Shown here: positions 28,973 through 37,455 of the stretch, piece by piece
Layout of the letters: each line of letters starts with the position of its first letter
How positions within the stretch are numbered: the stretch's first letter is position 1
From: DATGPD01 sp041398565
GTDB taxonomy: Bacteria > Planctomycetota > UBA1135 > UBA2386
Direction of reading: 5' to 3'
Length of the DNA: 64,000 nucleotides
NCBI GenBank assembly: GCA_041398565.1
Contig: JAWKUN010000003.1
Span: 310,001-374,000 of the forward strand
Notes under the pieces: model-generated
What the model was told of the DNA's origin: nothing
Seen by the model: only the letters and a program-made list of their open reading frames with translations
The model's database searches: none
Made by a program: the position numbers and the translations under genes

Positions 28973-30163
28973 ATGCCCTCGATGCCGAAACTCGTCGTCT
29001 GTGCAGCGACCCTCGCGGCCGCTGCGTTCGCCAGCGCTCAAGACCGGATGTACTTCACCGGCAACGGCAACGGCCCCGACCCGATCCGCAGTGCGAATCT
29101 CGACGGCAGCGCCTTGCAGGTCGTCCTGCCCAACTTGACCTCGCCGCAGGGCATCGCCATCGATCCGATCGGGCGCAAGATGTACTGGACCGACCCGCCG
29201 CGCGTGCAGCGCGCGGATCTCAACGGCGCCAACATCGAGACGCTCGTCACTCTGACCAGCGGCGTCCCGCGCGCGATCGCCGTCGACGCCTCGGCCGGCA
29301 GGATGTACTGGGCCGCCGGCAGCAGGATCCAGGGCGCCAACCTCGACGGTTCCAACGTGCAAGACCTGGTGACCGGGCTCAACGCCGCCACGGGAATCGC
29401 GCTCGACAACGCTGGCCGCATGTTCTGGACCGACGTCAACAACGACGTCATCCAGTCGGCCAACCTGGACGGCACCAACGTGCAGACCGTGCTCAACCAG
29501 GACGGCTGGGGCATCGCGATCGACTGTGCGGCGCGCCAGATGTACTGGACGGTGACGAGCGGCATCCGCCGCGCCAACCTGGACGGCAGCAATGTTCAGA
29601 CGATCGTGACCGGGCTCACCTGGTCGAGCGCGATCACCGTCGAAGGCCGCGACGGCAAGCTCTACTGGTCGGACCGCATCGCGCAAAAGGTGCAGCGCAG
29701 TGACCTCGACGGCAGCAACGTCGAGGACCTCGTGACCGGCGTCGACACCATTCTCGGTATCGCCATCGACCTGCCGGGCTGCAACGCGTCGTGGGATCGC
29801 TACGGCAGCGGCTGGGCGGGAACGAACGGCATCCCCGACCTGACGCCGGCTGGCGACCCGGTGCTGGGCTGCGCCCTCACGATCGACCTACAGAACTCGT
29901 CGGGCACCGCCGCGGCCGGTGTGTTGGTCGTCGGCTTGACCCCGGCCATGCTGCCGACGCCGGTCGGCGGCACCTTGTTGGTGACACCGGCCGTGACAGT
30001 CGGCGTCAACGTTCCGGCGGGCGGACTACCCATCGTCCTGCCGCTGCGAGCGAGTCGGCTCCTGTGCGGCACGCCGCTCTACCTGCAGGCGGCGCAGGCC
30101 GACGCCGGCGCAACGCAAGGCCTGTCGTTCACCTCCGGTCTGCGCCTGGTGCTCGGCTACTGA
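28973..30163 (+). CDS. Secreted YWTD (LDL-receptor class B-like) propeller protein (396 aa)
   Basis: ATG 28973 follows GGAGACACC, with signal peptide core KLVVCAATLAAAAFASAQ. Residues about 22-270 are six or so YWTD-type blades: GIAIDPIGRKMYWTDPP, AIAVDASAGRMYWAAGS, GIALDNAGRMFWTDVN, GIAIDCAARQMYWTVTS and DGKLYWSDRIAQKVQRSDL, alternating with 'ANLDGSNVQxLVTGL'. These are hallmarks of LRP-type six-bladed propellers, used for protein binding outside the cell. Residues about 275-396 (CNASWDRYGSGWAGTNGIPD on) are the shared tail domain, here with LLCGTPLYLQAAQADAG and SFTSGLRLVLGY. The stop is followed after 4 bp by a perfect palindrome. Confidence 0.88.
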   Translation: MPSMPKLVVCAATLAAAAFASAQDRMYFTGNGNGPDPIRSANLDGSALQVVLPNLTSPQGIAIDPIGRKMYWTDPPRVQRADLNGANIETLVTLTSGVPRAIAVDASAGRMYWAAGSRIQGANLDGSNVQDLVTGLNAATGIALDNAGRMFWTDVNNDVIQSANLDGTNVQTVLNQDGWGIAIDCAARQMYWTVTSGIRRANLDGSNVQTIVTGLTWSSAITVEGRDGKLYWSDRIAQKVQRSDLDGSNVEDLVTGVDTILGIAIDLPGCNASWDRYGSGWAGTNGIPDLTPAGDPVLGCALTIDLQNSSGTAAAGVLVVGLTPAMLPTPVGGTLLVTPAVTVGVNVPAGGLPIVLPLRASRLLCGTPLYLQAAQADAGATQGLSFTSGLRLVLGY

Positions 30164-30167
30164 CGCG

Positions 30168-30215
30168 TTGGTGTCAGACACCAACTGGTGGGGATCGTCA
30201 CGTCAGCGTAGCGAT
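30168..30215. repeat. GGTGTCAGAC-type intergenic repeat, copy 2 (perfect palindrome)
   Basis: TTGGTGTCAGACACCAA at 30168-30184 has 8-bp arms around a single central A, 4 bp after the stop of the YWTD gene. CGTCAGCGTAGCGA at 30201-30214 matches CGCCAGCGTAGCGA at 36147-36160. It lies between convergent genes (stops at 30163 and 30216), so it may serve as a two-way terminator, although no U-run follows. Confidence 0.65.
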
Positions 30216-30746
30216 CTAGTCCGACAGTCGTGACTGCAGGAACGCGCGTGCCGTGCGCCAGCCGCGCTCCACGGTGCGGCTCGAGACGCCGAGTACGTCG
30301 GCGGCCTCGCTAGCAGTCATGCCGGCGAACAGCGTCATGTCGACGATTCGCACCAGCTCGGGATCGAGCCCTTCGAGCTTCTCGATGGCCTCCTGCACTG
30401 CCAGCACGTCGAAGGTCGGCCGGCCGGCTCCGGCGAAGGCCGTGGTCAGCTCGAGCCGCGAGCCGCCGTCGCGCTTCTGGGCAAGGCGCTGGCGCGCATG
30501 GTCGACCATCACCGACCGCATCACCTTGCCGGCCAGAGCGAAGAACCGCCGCCGCTCGCCGACGTCGGCCGCGCCGGCGCGGGCCAGGCGCAGGAACGCT
30601 TCGTGTACCAGCGCCGTCGGTTGCAGCGTGTGCGCCTCGTGCCCGCGCAGCTTCTGCGCCGCGAGCTGGTGCAGCTCCGCGTAGACGCTGTGCGACCACC
30701 GGGCGTCATGCTCGGGCTCGTCGGGGTCGGTCGGATGGGTTGCCAT
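30216..30746 (-). CDS. ECF RNA polymerase sigma factor, TALVHEA type
   Basis: The 176-residue form starts at ATG 30746 (MATHPTDPDEP); a longer frame runs to 30806. Region 2 has HTLQPTALVHEAFLRLA, RRRFFALAGKVMRSVMVDHA and RQRLAQKR. Region 4 is DMTLFAGMTASEAADVLGVS followed by SRTVERGWRTARAFLQSRL. This is the planctomycete-rich ECF group that is often found beside Ser/Thr kinases with TPR domains. Here it is divergent from such a kinase (31026-33497), with 280 bp between. Published work on this type of pair suggests kinase-controlled sigma activity in place of an anti-sigma factor; here that is inference from position. Confidence 0.9.
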   Translation of the reverse strand: MATHPTDPDEPEHDARWSHSVYAELHQLAAQKLRGHEAHTLQPTALVHEAFLRLARAGAADVGERRRFFALAGKVMRSVMVDHARQRLAQKRDGGSRLELTTAFAGAGRPTFDVLAVQEAIEKLEGLDPELVRIVDMTLFAGMTASEAADVLGVSSRTVERGWRTARAFLQSRLSD

Positions 30747-31025
30747 GCGTGGGTGCCGCGCGGGACGAGATGATGGCCTCTGTTCGTCGCGGCGGAAAGG
30801 CGGCATTGGCGCCGGCCCCTCCGGCGACCCGAGCTCGCCAGTGACATGGTACTCGGCGTGTGTGGGGCCGCTCGCGGCCTTCTGTGCGTTGCGCCGGCCT
30901 CACCGTCTGGCGGTCGAACGGGGGCGAGGCTGTGGCCGGTGCTGAGACCGCCGATGCCACGGGCCTCTGCTGCAGGACTTGCCGGATCGTTCGTCGACCG
31001 GGCCGCCCGATAGCATCCTCCCCCG

Positions 31026-33497
31026 ATGGATCCCGCCCGCTTCCGCCGTTGCCGGACGATCTTCGAGGAAGCCGTCGCGCTCCAAGACGACGCACGCGCC
31101 GCGTTCGTGCGCGCGCAATGCGGCAACGACGAGGTCCTGCGCGCGGAGGTGGAGGCGATGCTCGTCGCCGACGTCGAGGCCGAACGGCAGGGGGTGCTCC
31201 TGCCGGCAGCCGCAACCGCGTCGGCTGCTCACCTCGACCTGGTCGGTCTCACCGTCGGCGGCGTCTACCGCGTGGTGCGCGCGATCGGCTCGGGCGGCAT
31301 GGGATCGGTGTACGAAGCCGAACAGGACAACCCGCGCCGTCGGGTGGCGCTCAAGGTGTTGGGAACGCTGTTCCCGACGCCGGCGCTGCTGCGCCGCTTC
31401 CAGGTCGAAGCCGAGATCCTCGCCGGCCTGGAGCACCCCGGTATCGCGCGCGTGATCCAAGCCGGGGTGCACGAGGTGCGTGCCGACGGCATGCGCCTGG
31501 ATCTACCTTGGTACGCGATGGAGTTGCTCGACGGCGCGCGCCCGGTCACCCGGTTCGCGCGTGATGAGCAGCTGCCTCTGGCGGCGCGCATCGAACTCGG
31601 GATCGACGTCTGCGATGCCGTCCACCACGCCCACAGCCGCGGCGTGATCCACCGTGACCTCAAGCCGGGCAACGTGCTGGTCGACCGCAGCGGTCAGCCC
31701 AAGGTGATCGACTTCGGGGTCGCCCGGCAGCTTGCTTCGGCCGAAGACGGACGCCCACTGCTCACCGCCCAAGGCGAGCTGATCGGCACACCGGCCTACA
31801 TGGCGCCCGAGCAGCTGAGCGGAGATCCGGAGAGGGTCGACACTCGTGCCGACGTGTACTCGCTCGGTGTCCTGCTGTACGACCTCGTGTGCGGCGTACC
31901 ACCGTATGCGCTCGACGGGGCGAGCCTGACCGAGATCCTCGATCGCCTGCGCAACGTCGAGCCGCGTCGGCCGCGGTCGGTGGCACCCGAACTGCCGGTC
32001 GAGCTGGAGTGGGTGTTGCTCAAGGCTTTGGCCCGGCATCCCGACGAGCGCTACGCGTCCGTGGCCGAACTGCGCGACGATCTTCGGCGCGCCATCACCG
32101 ACGAGCCGGTGCTGGCTGGGCCGCCGAGCACGATCTACCGCGTGCGCAAGTTCGTTCGCCGGCACCGGGCGGCGGTCGCCGCCGCAGCGGCCGTGGTGCT
32201 GGCGCTGGTCGCCGGCCTGGTGGCGGCATTGCTGGCGCAGAGTCGCGCGCGAGATGCCGAGAACCGCGCCCGCCGCGAGGCATCGGTCGCCAAAGGAGTG
32301 ATCGACCTGCTCAAGGGAGCGCTGCAGCAGGCGCGCGTGGAGAACCGGGGCAAGGAGCTGCAGGTCGTGGACGTGCTCGACGGCATCGCCGCTGACGCCG
32401 ACCGCTCGTTGGCCGGCGAGCCTTGGGTGGCGGCCATGATGCACGAGAACCTCGGCGAGCTGTACTACTCGATCGGCAACCTCGATGCTGCGGCACGCGA
32501 AATGGAGCGTTCGATCGACACTCTGCGTGCGGCTGGCGACGGCGAGAGCAGCGACCTGGTGGCGTCGGTTTCCAATTTGGTGCAGATCCGCCTGGCGCAA
32601 GGTCGGCCGAGCGACGCGTTGCAGCTACTCGACGGCATGATGGAAGTGGCTGCGCGCGTCTTGCCGGCGAACGACCGCGTCCGCCTCTACGTCGGGCAGC
32701 GCCGTGGCGCGGTCCTGATGGGCCTGCGCCGCTTCGCCGAGGCCGAGGTGGAGCTGCGCCGTACGCATGCCGCGCGCGTGCGAGCGTTCGGGGCCGGTTC
32801 CCAGGATGCGCTCGAGTCGCTCAACTCGCTGTCGATCGCCGTTGCCGAGCAGGGTCGCTTGGAGGAGGCCGAGACTCTCACGCGGGAGGTCGCGGACGGG
32901 CTGACTGCGCTGCACGGCCCCGACCACGCGTTCACCTTGCAGGCACGCGAGAATCTGGCGATGCTGGCGCGCGACCGCGGCGACAAGGAGCGCGCATTGG
33001 AACAGCTCGCGCCCCTGGTCGAGGCCAAGGCACGCCTGCATGGCGCCGACCATCCCACCACGATCCAGGGCAGGCTGCGCTACCTCGAGATCCTATCGAC
33101 TCTCGACCACCACGAGGCGACGGTCGTCGAGGCCGAGAAGCTGGGGGAGCTGGCGCGCGCGCGGTTCGGGCCCACACACCCGGTGACGCTGTCCGTCGAG
33201 GTGGTACGCTGCCGCGGCCTGATCGGCGGCGGGCGTTTTGCAGACGCGGTGCAAGCCGCGCGCGCCGCGCTGGTGGCGGCGGAAGGGGCTGATCGTCGCG
33301 CCGGCCGCGTCGCGGCTGGTGAGCTGCGCGCCTTGCTGGGCCGCGCTTTGGCTGTGACCGAAAGCCTCGAGGCTGGCTTGGCCGAGCTCGAACGCGGTGT
33401 CCGTGAGCTGCGCGAGGTCTTCGGGGACGACCACCAGACCACCCGCAAGGCGGCGGCTTGGCTGGAGCAGCTTCGGGCGAAGTCGGCCGGTCGCTGA
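31026..33497 (+). CDS. Membrane Ser/Thr protein kinase with TPR-like sensor domain (823 aa)
   Basis: It starts at ATG 31026. Residues 1-60 form a short N-terminal helical region (FRRCRTIFEEAVALQDDARA) common in bacterial kinases of this type. The kinase domain spans about 81-355: glycine loop IGSGGMGSVYEA, Lys110 in VALKVL, Glu in VEAEILAGLEHPGI, catalytic VIHRDLKPGNVLV (His-Arg-Asp 209-211), IDFGVA (Asp229) and GTPAYMAPEQL, so it should be active. A single membrane helix lies at about 383-404 (AVAAAAAVVLALVAGLVAAL). The remaining ~420 residues are TPR-like helical repeats (ENLGELYYSIGNLDAAAREM, LEEAETLTREVADGL). This is the PknB/Hanks type. It pairs head-to-head with the ECF gene at 30216-30746. 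Confidence 0.95.
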   Translation: MDPARFRRCRTIFEEAVALQDDARAAFVRAQCGNDEVLRAEVEAMLVADVEAERQGVLLPAAATASAAHLDLVGLTVGGVYRVVRAIGSGGMGSVYEAEQDNPRRRVALKVLGTLFPTPALLRRFQVEAEILAGLEHPGIARVIQAGVHEVRADGMRLDLPWYAMELLDGARPVTRFARDEQLPLAARIELGIDVCDAVHHAHSRGVIHRDLKPGNVLVDRSGQPKVIDFGVARQLASAEDGRPLLTAQGELIGTPAYMAPEQLSGDPERVDTRADVYSLGVLLYDLVCGVPPYALDGASLTEILDRLRNVEPRRPRSVAPELPVELEWVLLKALARHPDERYASVAELRDDLRRAITDEPVLAGPPSTIYRVRKFVRRHRAAVAAAAAVVLALVAGLVAALLAQSRARDAENRARREASVAKGVIDLLKGALQQARVENRGKELQVVDVLDGIAADADRSLAGEPWVAAMMHENLGELYYSIGNLDAAAREMERSIDTLRAAGDGESSDLVASVSNLVQIRLAQGRPSDALQLLDGMMEVAARVLPANDRVRLYVGQRRGAVLMGLRRFAEAEVELRRTHAARVRAFGAGSQDALESLNSLSIAVAEQGRLEEAETLTREVADGLTALHGPDHAFTLQARENLAMLARDRGDKERALEQLAPLVEAKARLHGADHPTTIQGRLRYLEILSTLDHHEATVVEAEKLGELARARFGPTHPVTLSVEVVRCRGLIGGGRFADAVQAARAALVAAEGADRRAGRVAAGELRALLGRALAVTESLEAGLAELERGVRELREVFGDDHQTTRKAAAWLEQLRAKSAGR

Positions 33498-33897
33498 TCG
33501 CGGGGTCCCACCCATTGCAGGCTGCGGCCGCACGAAAGGTGCGAGGCGACGCCGCGCGTCGACCAGAAGAGCCACAGGCCGCTTTGGTGCTCGGGCATCC
33601 AGTGCTGCTCAGGCATGGCCAATTCGGCACCGTGGCCGCGAATTGCACCCTCTGCAGACTTCGCGTGCGCCGCGAGGATTCGCAGCACTTGCCGCCCATG
33701 CGGTGGGGTCGAACGGGTCTGCTTGCGCCCCGAGCGCCCGCGCCGATTGCCGGCACTCTGGACCGGGAGATCCACGAGGAGGTTCTGCCTTGCGGCTCCG
33801 TGGCCCGTCGGGCGCACTCCGAAAGTGCACACCTGTCTGTCGGTCGCGCAAGGCCGATTGCGTCCGTGGGGGAAACGTTCCTTCGAGACCCATCCAC
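33498..33897. other. 400-bp gap with a degenerate repeated block
   Basis: No supported gene lies between the kinase gene and the secreted-protein gene. Positions 33557-33692 resemble 9607-9740, which lies in the gap upstream of another secreted-protein gene. The rest shows no coding signal with an RBS and no clear hairpin/T-run terminator. The promoter of 33898-36105 should lie toward the right end. Confidence 0.5.
33557..33692. repeat. Degenerate dispersed intergenic block, copy 2
   Basis: This pairs with 9607-9740: CGTCGACCAGAAG, CATCCAGTGCTGCT and GAGGATTCGCAGCACTTGC correspond to CGCCGACCAGAAG, CTTCCAGTGCCGCT and GAGGATCCGCGGCACTTGC, with the same 53-bp spacing between the two best-conserved parts. 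The middle is more diverged. There is no inverted terminal repeat or target-site duplication. Confidence 0.45.
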
Positions 33898-36105
33898 ATG
33901 CGCTGTTCCGTCCTGTTCGCGTCCTCTCTCCTGCTGCCCGCCACTGCGGTACCAGCACAAGACGTTCCCCCTGCCGCAGTCGCCGTCACCGGTCAACGCC
34001 TTGCGAGCGTGCTGGTCGACACGACGGCCAGCGGCGACATCCTGGTGCTGGCACCCGGCTACAAGGCTCGCTTCGCGCCCGACGGCGTCGAGTACATCCC
34101 CTACTACGGGCCGCGCGCGGCGGGCAACCATCCGATCACCTTCCGCCTGCGCCGCGTCGACCGCGGTGGCCTGTTGCTCGTCGACGGCAGCGCGGTCGCC
34201 CCCCGGCTCGACGGCCTGCGCGTCGTCTACGACCGCGCCGGTGTGCGTGAGGTCTGGGACCTGCGTGCGCACGAGGTCGAACAGACGTTCGCGGTCGAGG
34301 GCAGCGTCGGACGGGGTGACCTCGTCTTCGGCATCGACGTCGACGCCAACGCGCCGTGTGTCGATGTCGCCGATGGCCTGCGCTTCGACCACGAAGGTCT
34401 CGGCGCGGTGCACTTCGGCGACGTCATCGCCTTCGATGCCCGCGGTGCGCGCTGCCGCGAGTCGTCGCGGTGGACCGGCGATGGCATCGAGCTGCGCGTG
34501 CCGGCCGCATTCGCCGACGCGTGCCGCGGCGAGCTGACGGTCGACCCGGTGGTGCGCACGATCAGCATCGACGCCGGCGTGGACGACAACATCGACCCCG
34601 ATGTCGCCTACGAGGCGAACACCGACCGCTGGCTGGTGGTGTACGAGCGTGTGTTCTCGGTGCGCGACAGCGACATCATCGCCCGCCGCTACAACGGCGA
34701 CGGCGGCTTGATCGAGGAGGTCGCGGTCGCCACCGGCACCCGCGAATCGCACCGGCCGTCGGTCGCGGCCAATGCCGGCGCGCGTCAGTTCCTGATCGCC
34801 TGGGACGAGGACGCGGGCATCGCCGACCGGGTCATCCTCGGCCGCTTCCGCACCGCCAGCAACACCACTCAAGGCACCACCTTCACCATCCGCGATCAGG
34901 CGGGTCTCGGGGTGCAGGACCGCAACCCGTCGGTCGGCGGCTCGATCGCCACCGACCAGGATGGCGATCGCTACGTGGTGGTGAGCGAGACCTACGTCAA
35001 CTCGGTGCCCGCACAGATGACGGTCACTCGGCTGCGTACCGACGGTACCGGCTTCCTGTTGAGCTTCGTCGGCAACGCCAACGACCAGGCCACCGACCCG
35101 GCGGTGACCAAGGCGCGCACCAACGGCGGCGTGTGGCTGTGCGCCTATCGCAGCAGCGGCGACGTGTTCGCCGAGGGGTTGCCGGGCGCCAACGCACTGG
35201 GCATCGGCCAGATCGTCGACAATTCGCGCATCGCCCTCGGCCCGCCGGCGGTGGCCGGCAACGGCACCGACTTCGGCGTGATCTACAGCAACCGCGTCAA
35301 CGTCGGCGACAACAACCTGCGCCTGGCGCGACTGGAGCTTCGTCGCGGCGTGCTCAGCTTGATCGACAACGACGATGTCACCGTCGCCGAGCCCGGCGCC
35401 GTGGTGCGCAACGACCAGAAGGATCCGGCGCTGGCGTTCGACGGCTGCCGTTTCACCTACAGCTACCTGGAGTCGACCGGCGTGGCCGGCAACTACGACG
35501 TCTACGCCGCGGTGGTCGGCTACGAGTCAGGCAACACCACGCCGATCTTCGGTGATTCGCACCGGCTGCTGCACGCTCAGACCCCCAATGACGTGGAGGG
35601 CGAGGTGGCGATGGCCAGCGAGGCCGAGATGGGCGGCGACGCGGCGCGCTCGTTCATCGCCTGGCAGCAGGAGCTGAGTGCCGCCAACCGCGACCTGGTC
35701 GGCTGCCTGTTCGACGGCACCGCCGCCGCGGGCGGCGTGAGCACGGTGGTGACCGGCTGCGGCGGCGTGTTCTCGCCAGCCGTGAGCGCCGAGAACGCCC
35801 CAGCGATCGGCGCCATCGTGCGCCTGCGCGCGGCGCGCATCGCGCCCGCCGCTCAGACGTGGGTCATCGGTTTCCCCAGCGCGCCCATTCCGCTGTGCGC
35901 GCAGGGCTGCGCGTTGGGCGTCTTCCCGATCCTTCTGACCGTGCCCGGCAGCGACCTCGACCTCCCGATTCCCTGCGACTTCGGCGCCATCGGCGCCCGC
36001 GTTGCCGCCCAGACCGTGTTCGTCGGCGGACCGCTGGGTTGTCCGGCCACGACGTTCGGCGTGCAACTGAACGTCAGCGACACCCTCGTCCTGCAAGTCC
36101 AGTAA
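33898..36105 (+). CDS. Large secreted protein, paralogue of 7045-9321 (735 aa)
   Basis: ATG 33898 (MRCSVLFASSLLLPATAVPA) gives a clear signal peptide. The RBS is weak. N-terminal ~210 residues: YKARFAPDGVEYIPYYGPRA, REVWDLRAHEVEQTFAVEG and DGIELRVPAAFADACRGELT, co-linear with the protein at 7045. The middle carries repeats of the form 'P.V......W.v.yer......d': IDPDVAYEANTDRWLVVYER, RPSVAANAGARQFLIAWDED, NPSVGGSIATDQDGDRYVVV and DPAVTKARTNGGVWLCAYRS. These look like propeller blades. The C-terminal ~120 residues (VVTGCGGVFSPAVSAENAPA on) are the shared tail domain, with four Cys. No enzymatic motif. A GGTGTCAGAC-type repeat begins 8 bp after its stop. Confidence 0.78.
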   Translation: MRCSVLFASSLLLPATAVPAQDVPPAAVAVTGQRLASVLVDTTASGDILVLAPGYKARFAPDGVEYIPYYGPRAAGNHPITFRLRRVDRGGLLLVDGSAVAPRLDGLRVVYDRAGVREVWDLRAHEVEQTFAVEGSVGRGDLVFGIDVDANAPCVDVADGLRFDHEGLGAVHFGDVIAFDARGARCRESSRWTGDGIELRVPAAFADACRGELTVDPVVRTISIDAGVDDNIDPDVAYEANTDRWLVVYERVFSVRDSDIIARRYNGDGGLIEEVAVATGTRESHRPSVAANAGARQFLIAWDEDAGIADRVILGRFRTASNTTQGTTFTIRDQAGLGVQDRNPSVGGSIATDQDGDRYVVVSETYVNSVPAQMTVTRLRTDGTGFLLSFVGNANDQATDPAVTKARTNGGVWLCAYRSSGDVFAEGLPGANALGIGQIVDNSRIALGPPAVAGNGTDFGVIYSNRVNVGDNNLRLARLELRRGVLSLIDNDDVTVAEPGAVVRNDQKDPALAFDGCRFTYSYLESTGVAGNYDVYAAVVGYESGNTTPIFGDSHRLLHAQTPNDVEGEVAMASEAEMGGDAARSFIAWQQELSAANRDLVGCLFDGTAAAGGVSTVVTGCGGVFSPAVSAENAPAIGAIVRLRAARIAPAAQTWVIGFPSAPIPLCAQGCALGVFPILLTVPGSDLDLPIPCDFGAIGARVAAQTVFVGGPLGCPATTFGVQLNVSDTLVLQVQ

Positions 36106-36112
36106 CCCTCAC

Positions 36113-36189
36113 TTTGGTGTCAGACTCCACCCTGTTGACGTTGTTACGCCAGCGTAGCGACGTGCTCCGGTTGGTGTCTGACACCGATG
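36113..36189. repeat. GGTGTCAGAC-type intergenic element, full-length copy
   Basis: The element opens with TTTGGTGTCAGACTCCACCC (36113) and closes with TTGGTGTCTGACACCGATG (36171-36189). GGTGTCAGAC (36116-36125) and GTCTGACACC (36175-36184) are perfect 10-bp inverted repeats 49 bp apart. The closing arm is itself a small palindrome (GGTGTC-T-GACACC). CAGCGTAGCGA inside is shared with copy 2. The whole element (~75 bp) lies between the stop of one gene and the start of the next, and resembles REP/BIME or MITE-like elements. The transposase that would move it is not in the window. Confidence 0.7.
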
Positions 36190-36194
36190 CTACG

Positions 36195-37439
36195 ATGCGG
36201 GCCATGCGTGTCGCCGCACCGCTCGTTGCTCTCCTTCTCGCATCGACGGCTCGCGCCGGCGCCGAGCCGCCGCCGGGACCGCCGTGGGTACGCACGTACG
36301 CCGCTGCCAAGCAGTCGGCCCTGGCCAAGGGTGTGCCGGTCTTCGTCTACTTCACCAAGACGTATTGACCCGCTTGCGTGCCCCTGGACGAGCAGTTGCT
36401 CCCCAACCCCGCGCTGAAGCCCTGGTACGACCGCGTCGTCTGGCTGTTCGTCTCGCGCAACTTCAAGGAAGACGACAAGGACCGCGAGGCGTTGCGCACG
36501 CACGAGCGCTTCGGCATCTCGTCATGGCCGCAGATGATCGTGTTCGACCCTGTCGACGATCGCGTGCTGCTCGACCCGCCGCGCGATCTTCGTGGCTTCG
36601 TGCGGGCCTTCGAGCAGGCGGTGGCGCACACTGAAGGCCGCGCGCCCGGCGCTGGTGTCACCGCGGCACACCGTGCCCTGCGCGACGTCGGTCGTCCGGA
36701 CGCTGGCGACGACCGATCGCCCGCCGCGCGCCTGGACGACCCGAACCCCATCGTGCGCGCGGTGGCACTCGAAGAACTGGCGGCTCTCGATCCGCTGCCG
36801 CGCGGAGCCCTGGCCGAGGCGGAGGCCATCCTCGGGCGGCAGGACGAGGACGTCGTGGTCTACTTGCGGGCGCTGCGCCTGTGCGCCAAGCGGCGGCCCG
36901 AGGCGGCCTTGTCGCGGGCCGCCAACCTGCTGGCGGTCGCCAACGATCCTCTGCGCTACGAGGTGCTGGAACTGCTGGCCGCGCGGCCGCAGCCAGCACT
37001 CGCAGCGATCCTCAACCGCCTGTTCGCGCAGGCCGGCGCCGAGGTTCCGAGCCGCAATCCCAACGTCCTGCGCATGCGCACGGCGCCCTGCCTGGGGGCT
37101 TGCGGCGACGCGCAGTCGATCGACGCGATGGCACCCTTGGCGCGCGCGGCGGACTGGCGCAACGGCACGACCCGCGTCGTGCTGGCGGCGCTCGCCGCGC
37201 TGGGAGCGCGGTTGCCAAGTGAGCGCACCCGCGTGGACGCGCTGCTGTGCCAGTGTTTGCCGCCGGCCGTGGCCGCCGAGGACACCGCGGGAAGTCGAGC
37301 CAGCGTGCAGTTGGCGGGCCGAGTCGTCGCAGCGTTGGCTGAGCTGCGGCCGGGGTGGCGGGCACCGGCGCTTCCCGCGCAGTGGGACGCGGCGGCGCGG
37401 TCGGCGCTCCTCGGCGAACTCGCTCGGCCGGCGAAGTGA
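36195..37439 (+). CDS. Probable selenoprotein: thioredoxin-like UxxC domain plus HEAT-like repeats
   Basis: The frame runs from ATG 36195 (or 36204) to TGA 37437-37439, with one in-frame TGA at 36366-36368. Translation before it ends SALAKGVPVFVYFTKTY and after it continues PACVPLDEQLLPNPALKPWY. That puts the TGA at the first Cys of a thioredoxin CxxC, so U58-P-A-C61. A SECIS-like hairpin follows (36386-36403). After it, YDRVVWLFVSRNFKED and RFGISSWPQMIVFDPVDDRV complete the thioredoxin fold with its cis-Pro (SSWPQ). The rest (residues about 170-414) is helical and HEAT-like (NPIVRAVALEELAALDP, RYEVLELLAARPQPALAAIL). Signal peptide: VAAPLVALLLASTARA. Exported redox protein; 414 residues counting Sec. 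A Cys-to-stop mutation or sequencing error is the alternative, but the frame stays open and coding-like for 356 further codons. Confidence 0.75.
36386..36403 (+). promoter_or_regulatory. Putative bacterial SECIS element
   Basis: Just downstream of the in-frame UGA the RNA can form GAGC (36390-36393), loop AGUU (36394-36397), GCUC (36398-36401). A lower GG/CC pair (36386-36387 with 36402-36403) lies below an AC bulge. The apical loop begins 26 nt after the UGA and has G as its second base. Known bacterial SECIS elements have an apical loop 16-37 nt after the UGA with G in the first two loop positions, so this fits. The stem is short, and SelB binding is unproven. Confidence 0.55.
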
Positions 37440-37455
37440 GATGCGCTGCCCCGGC

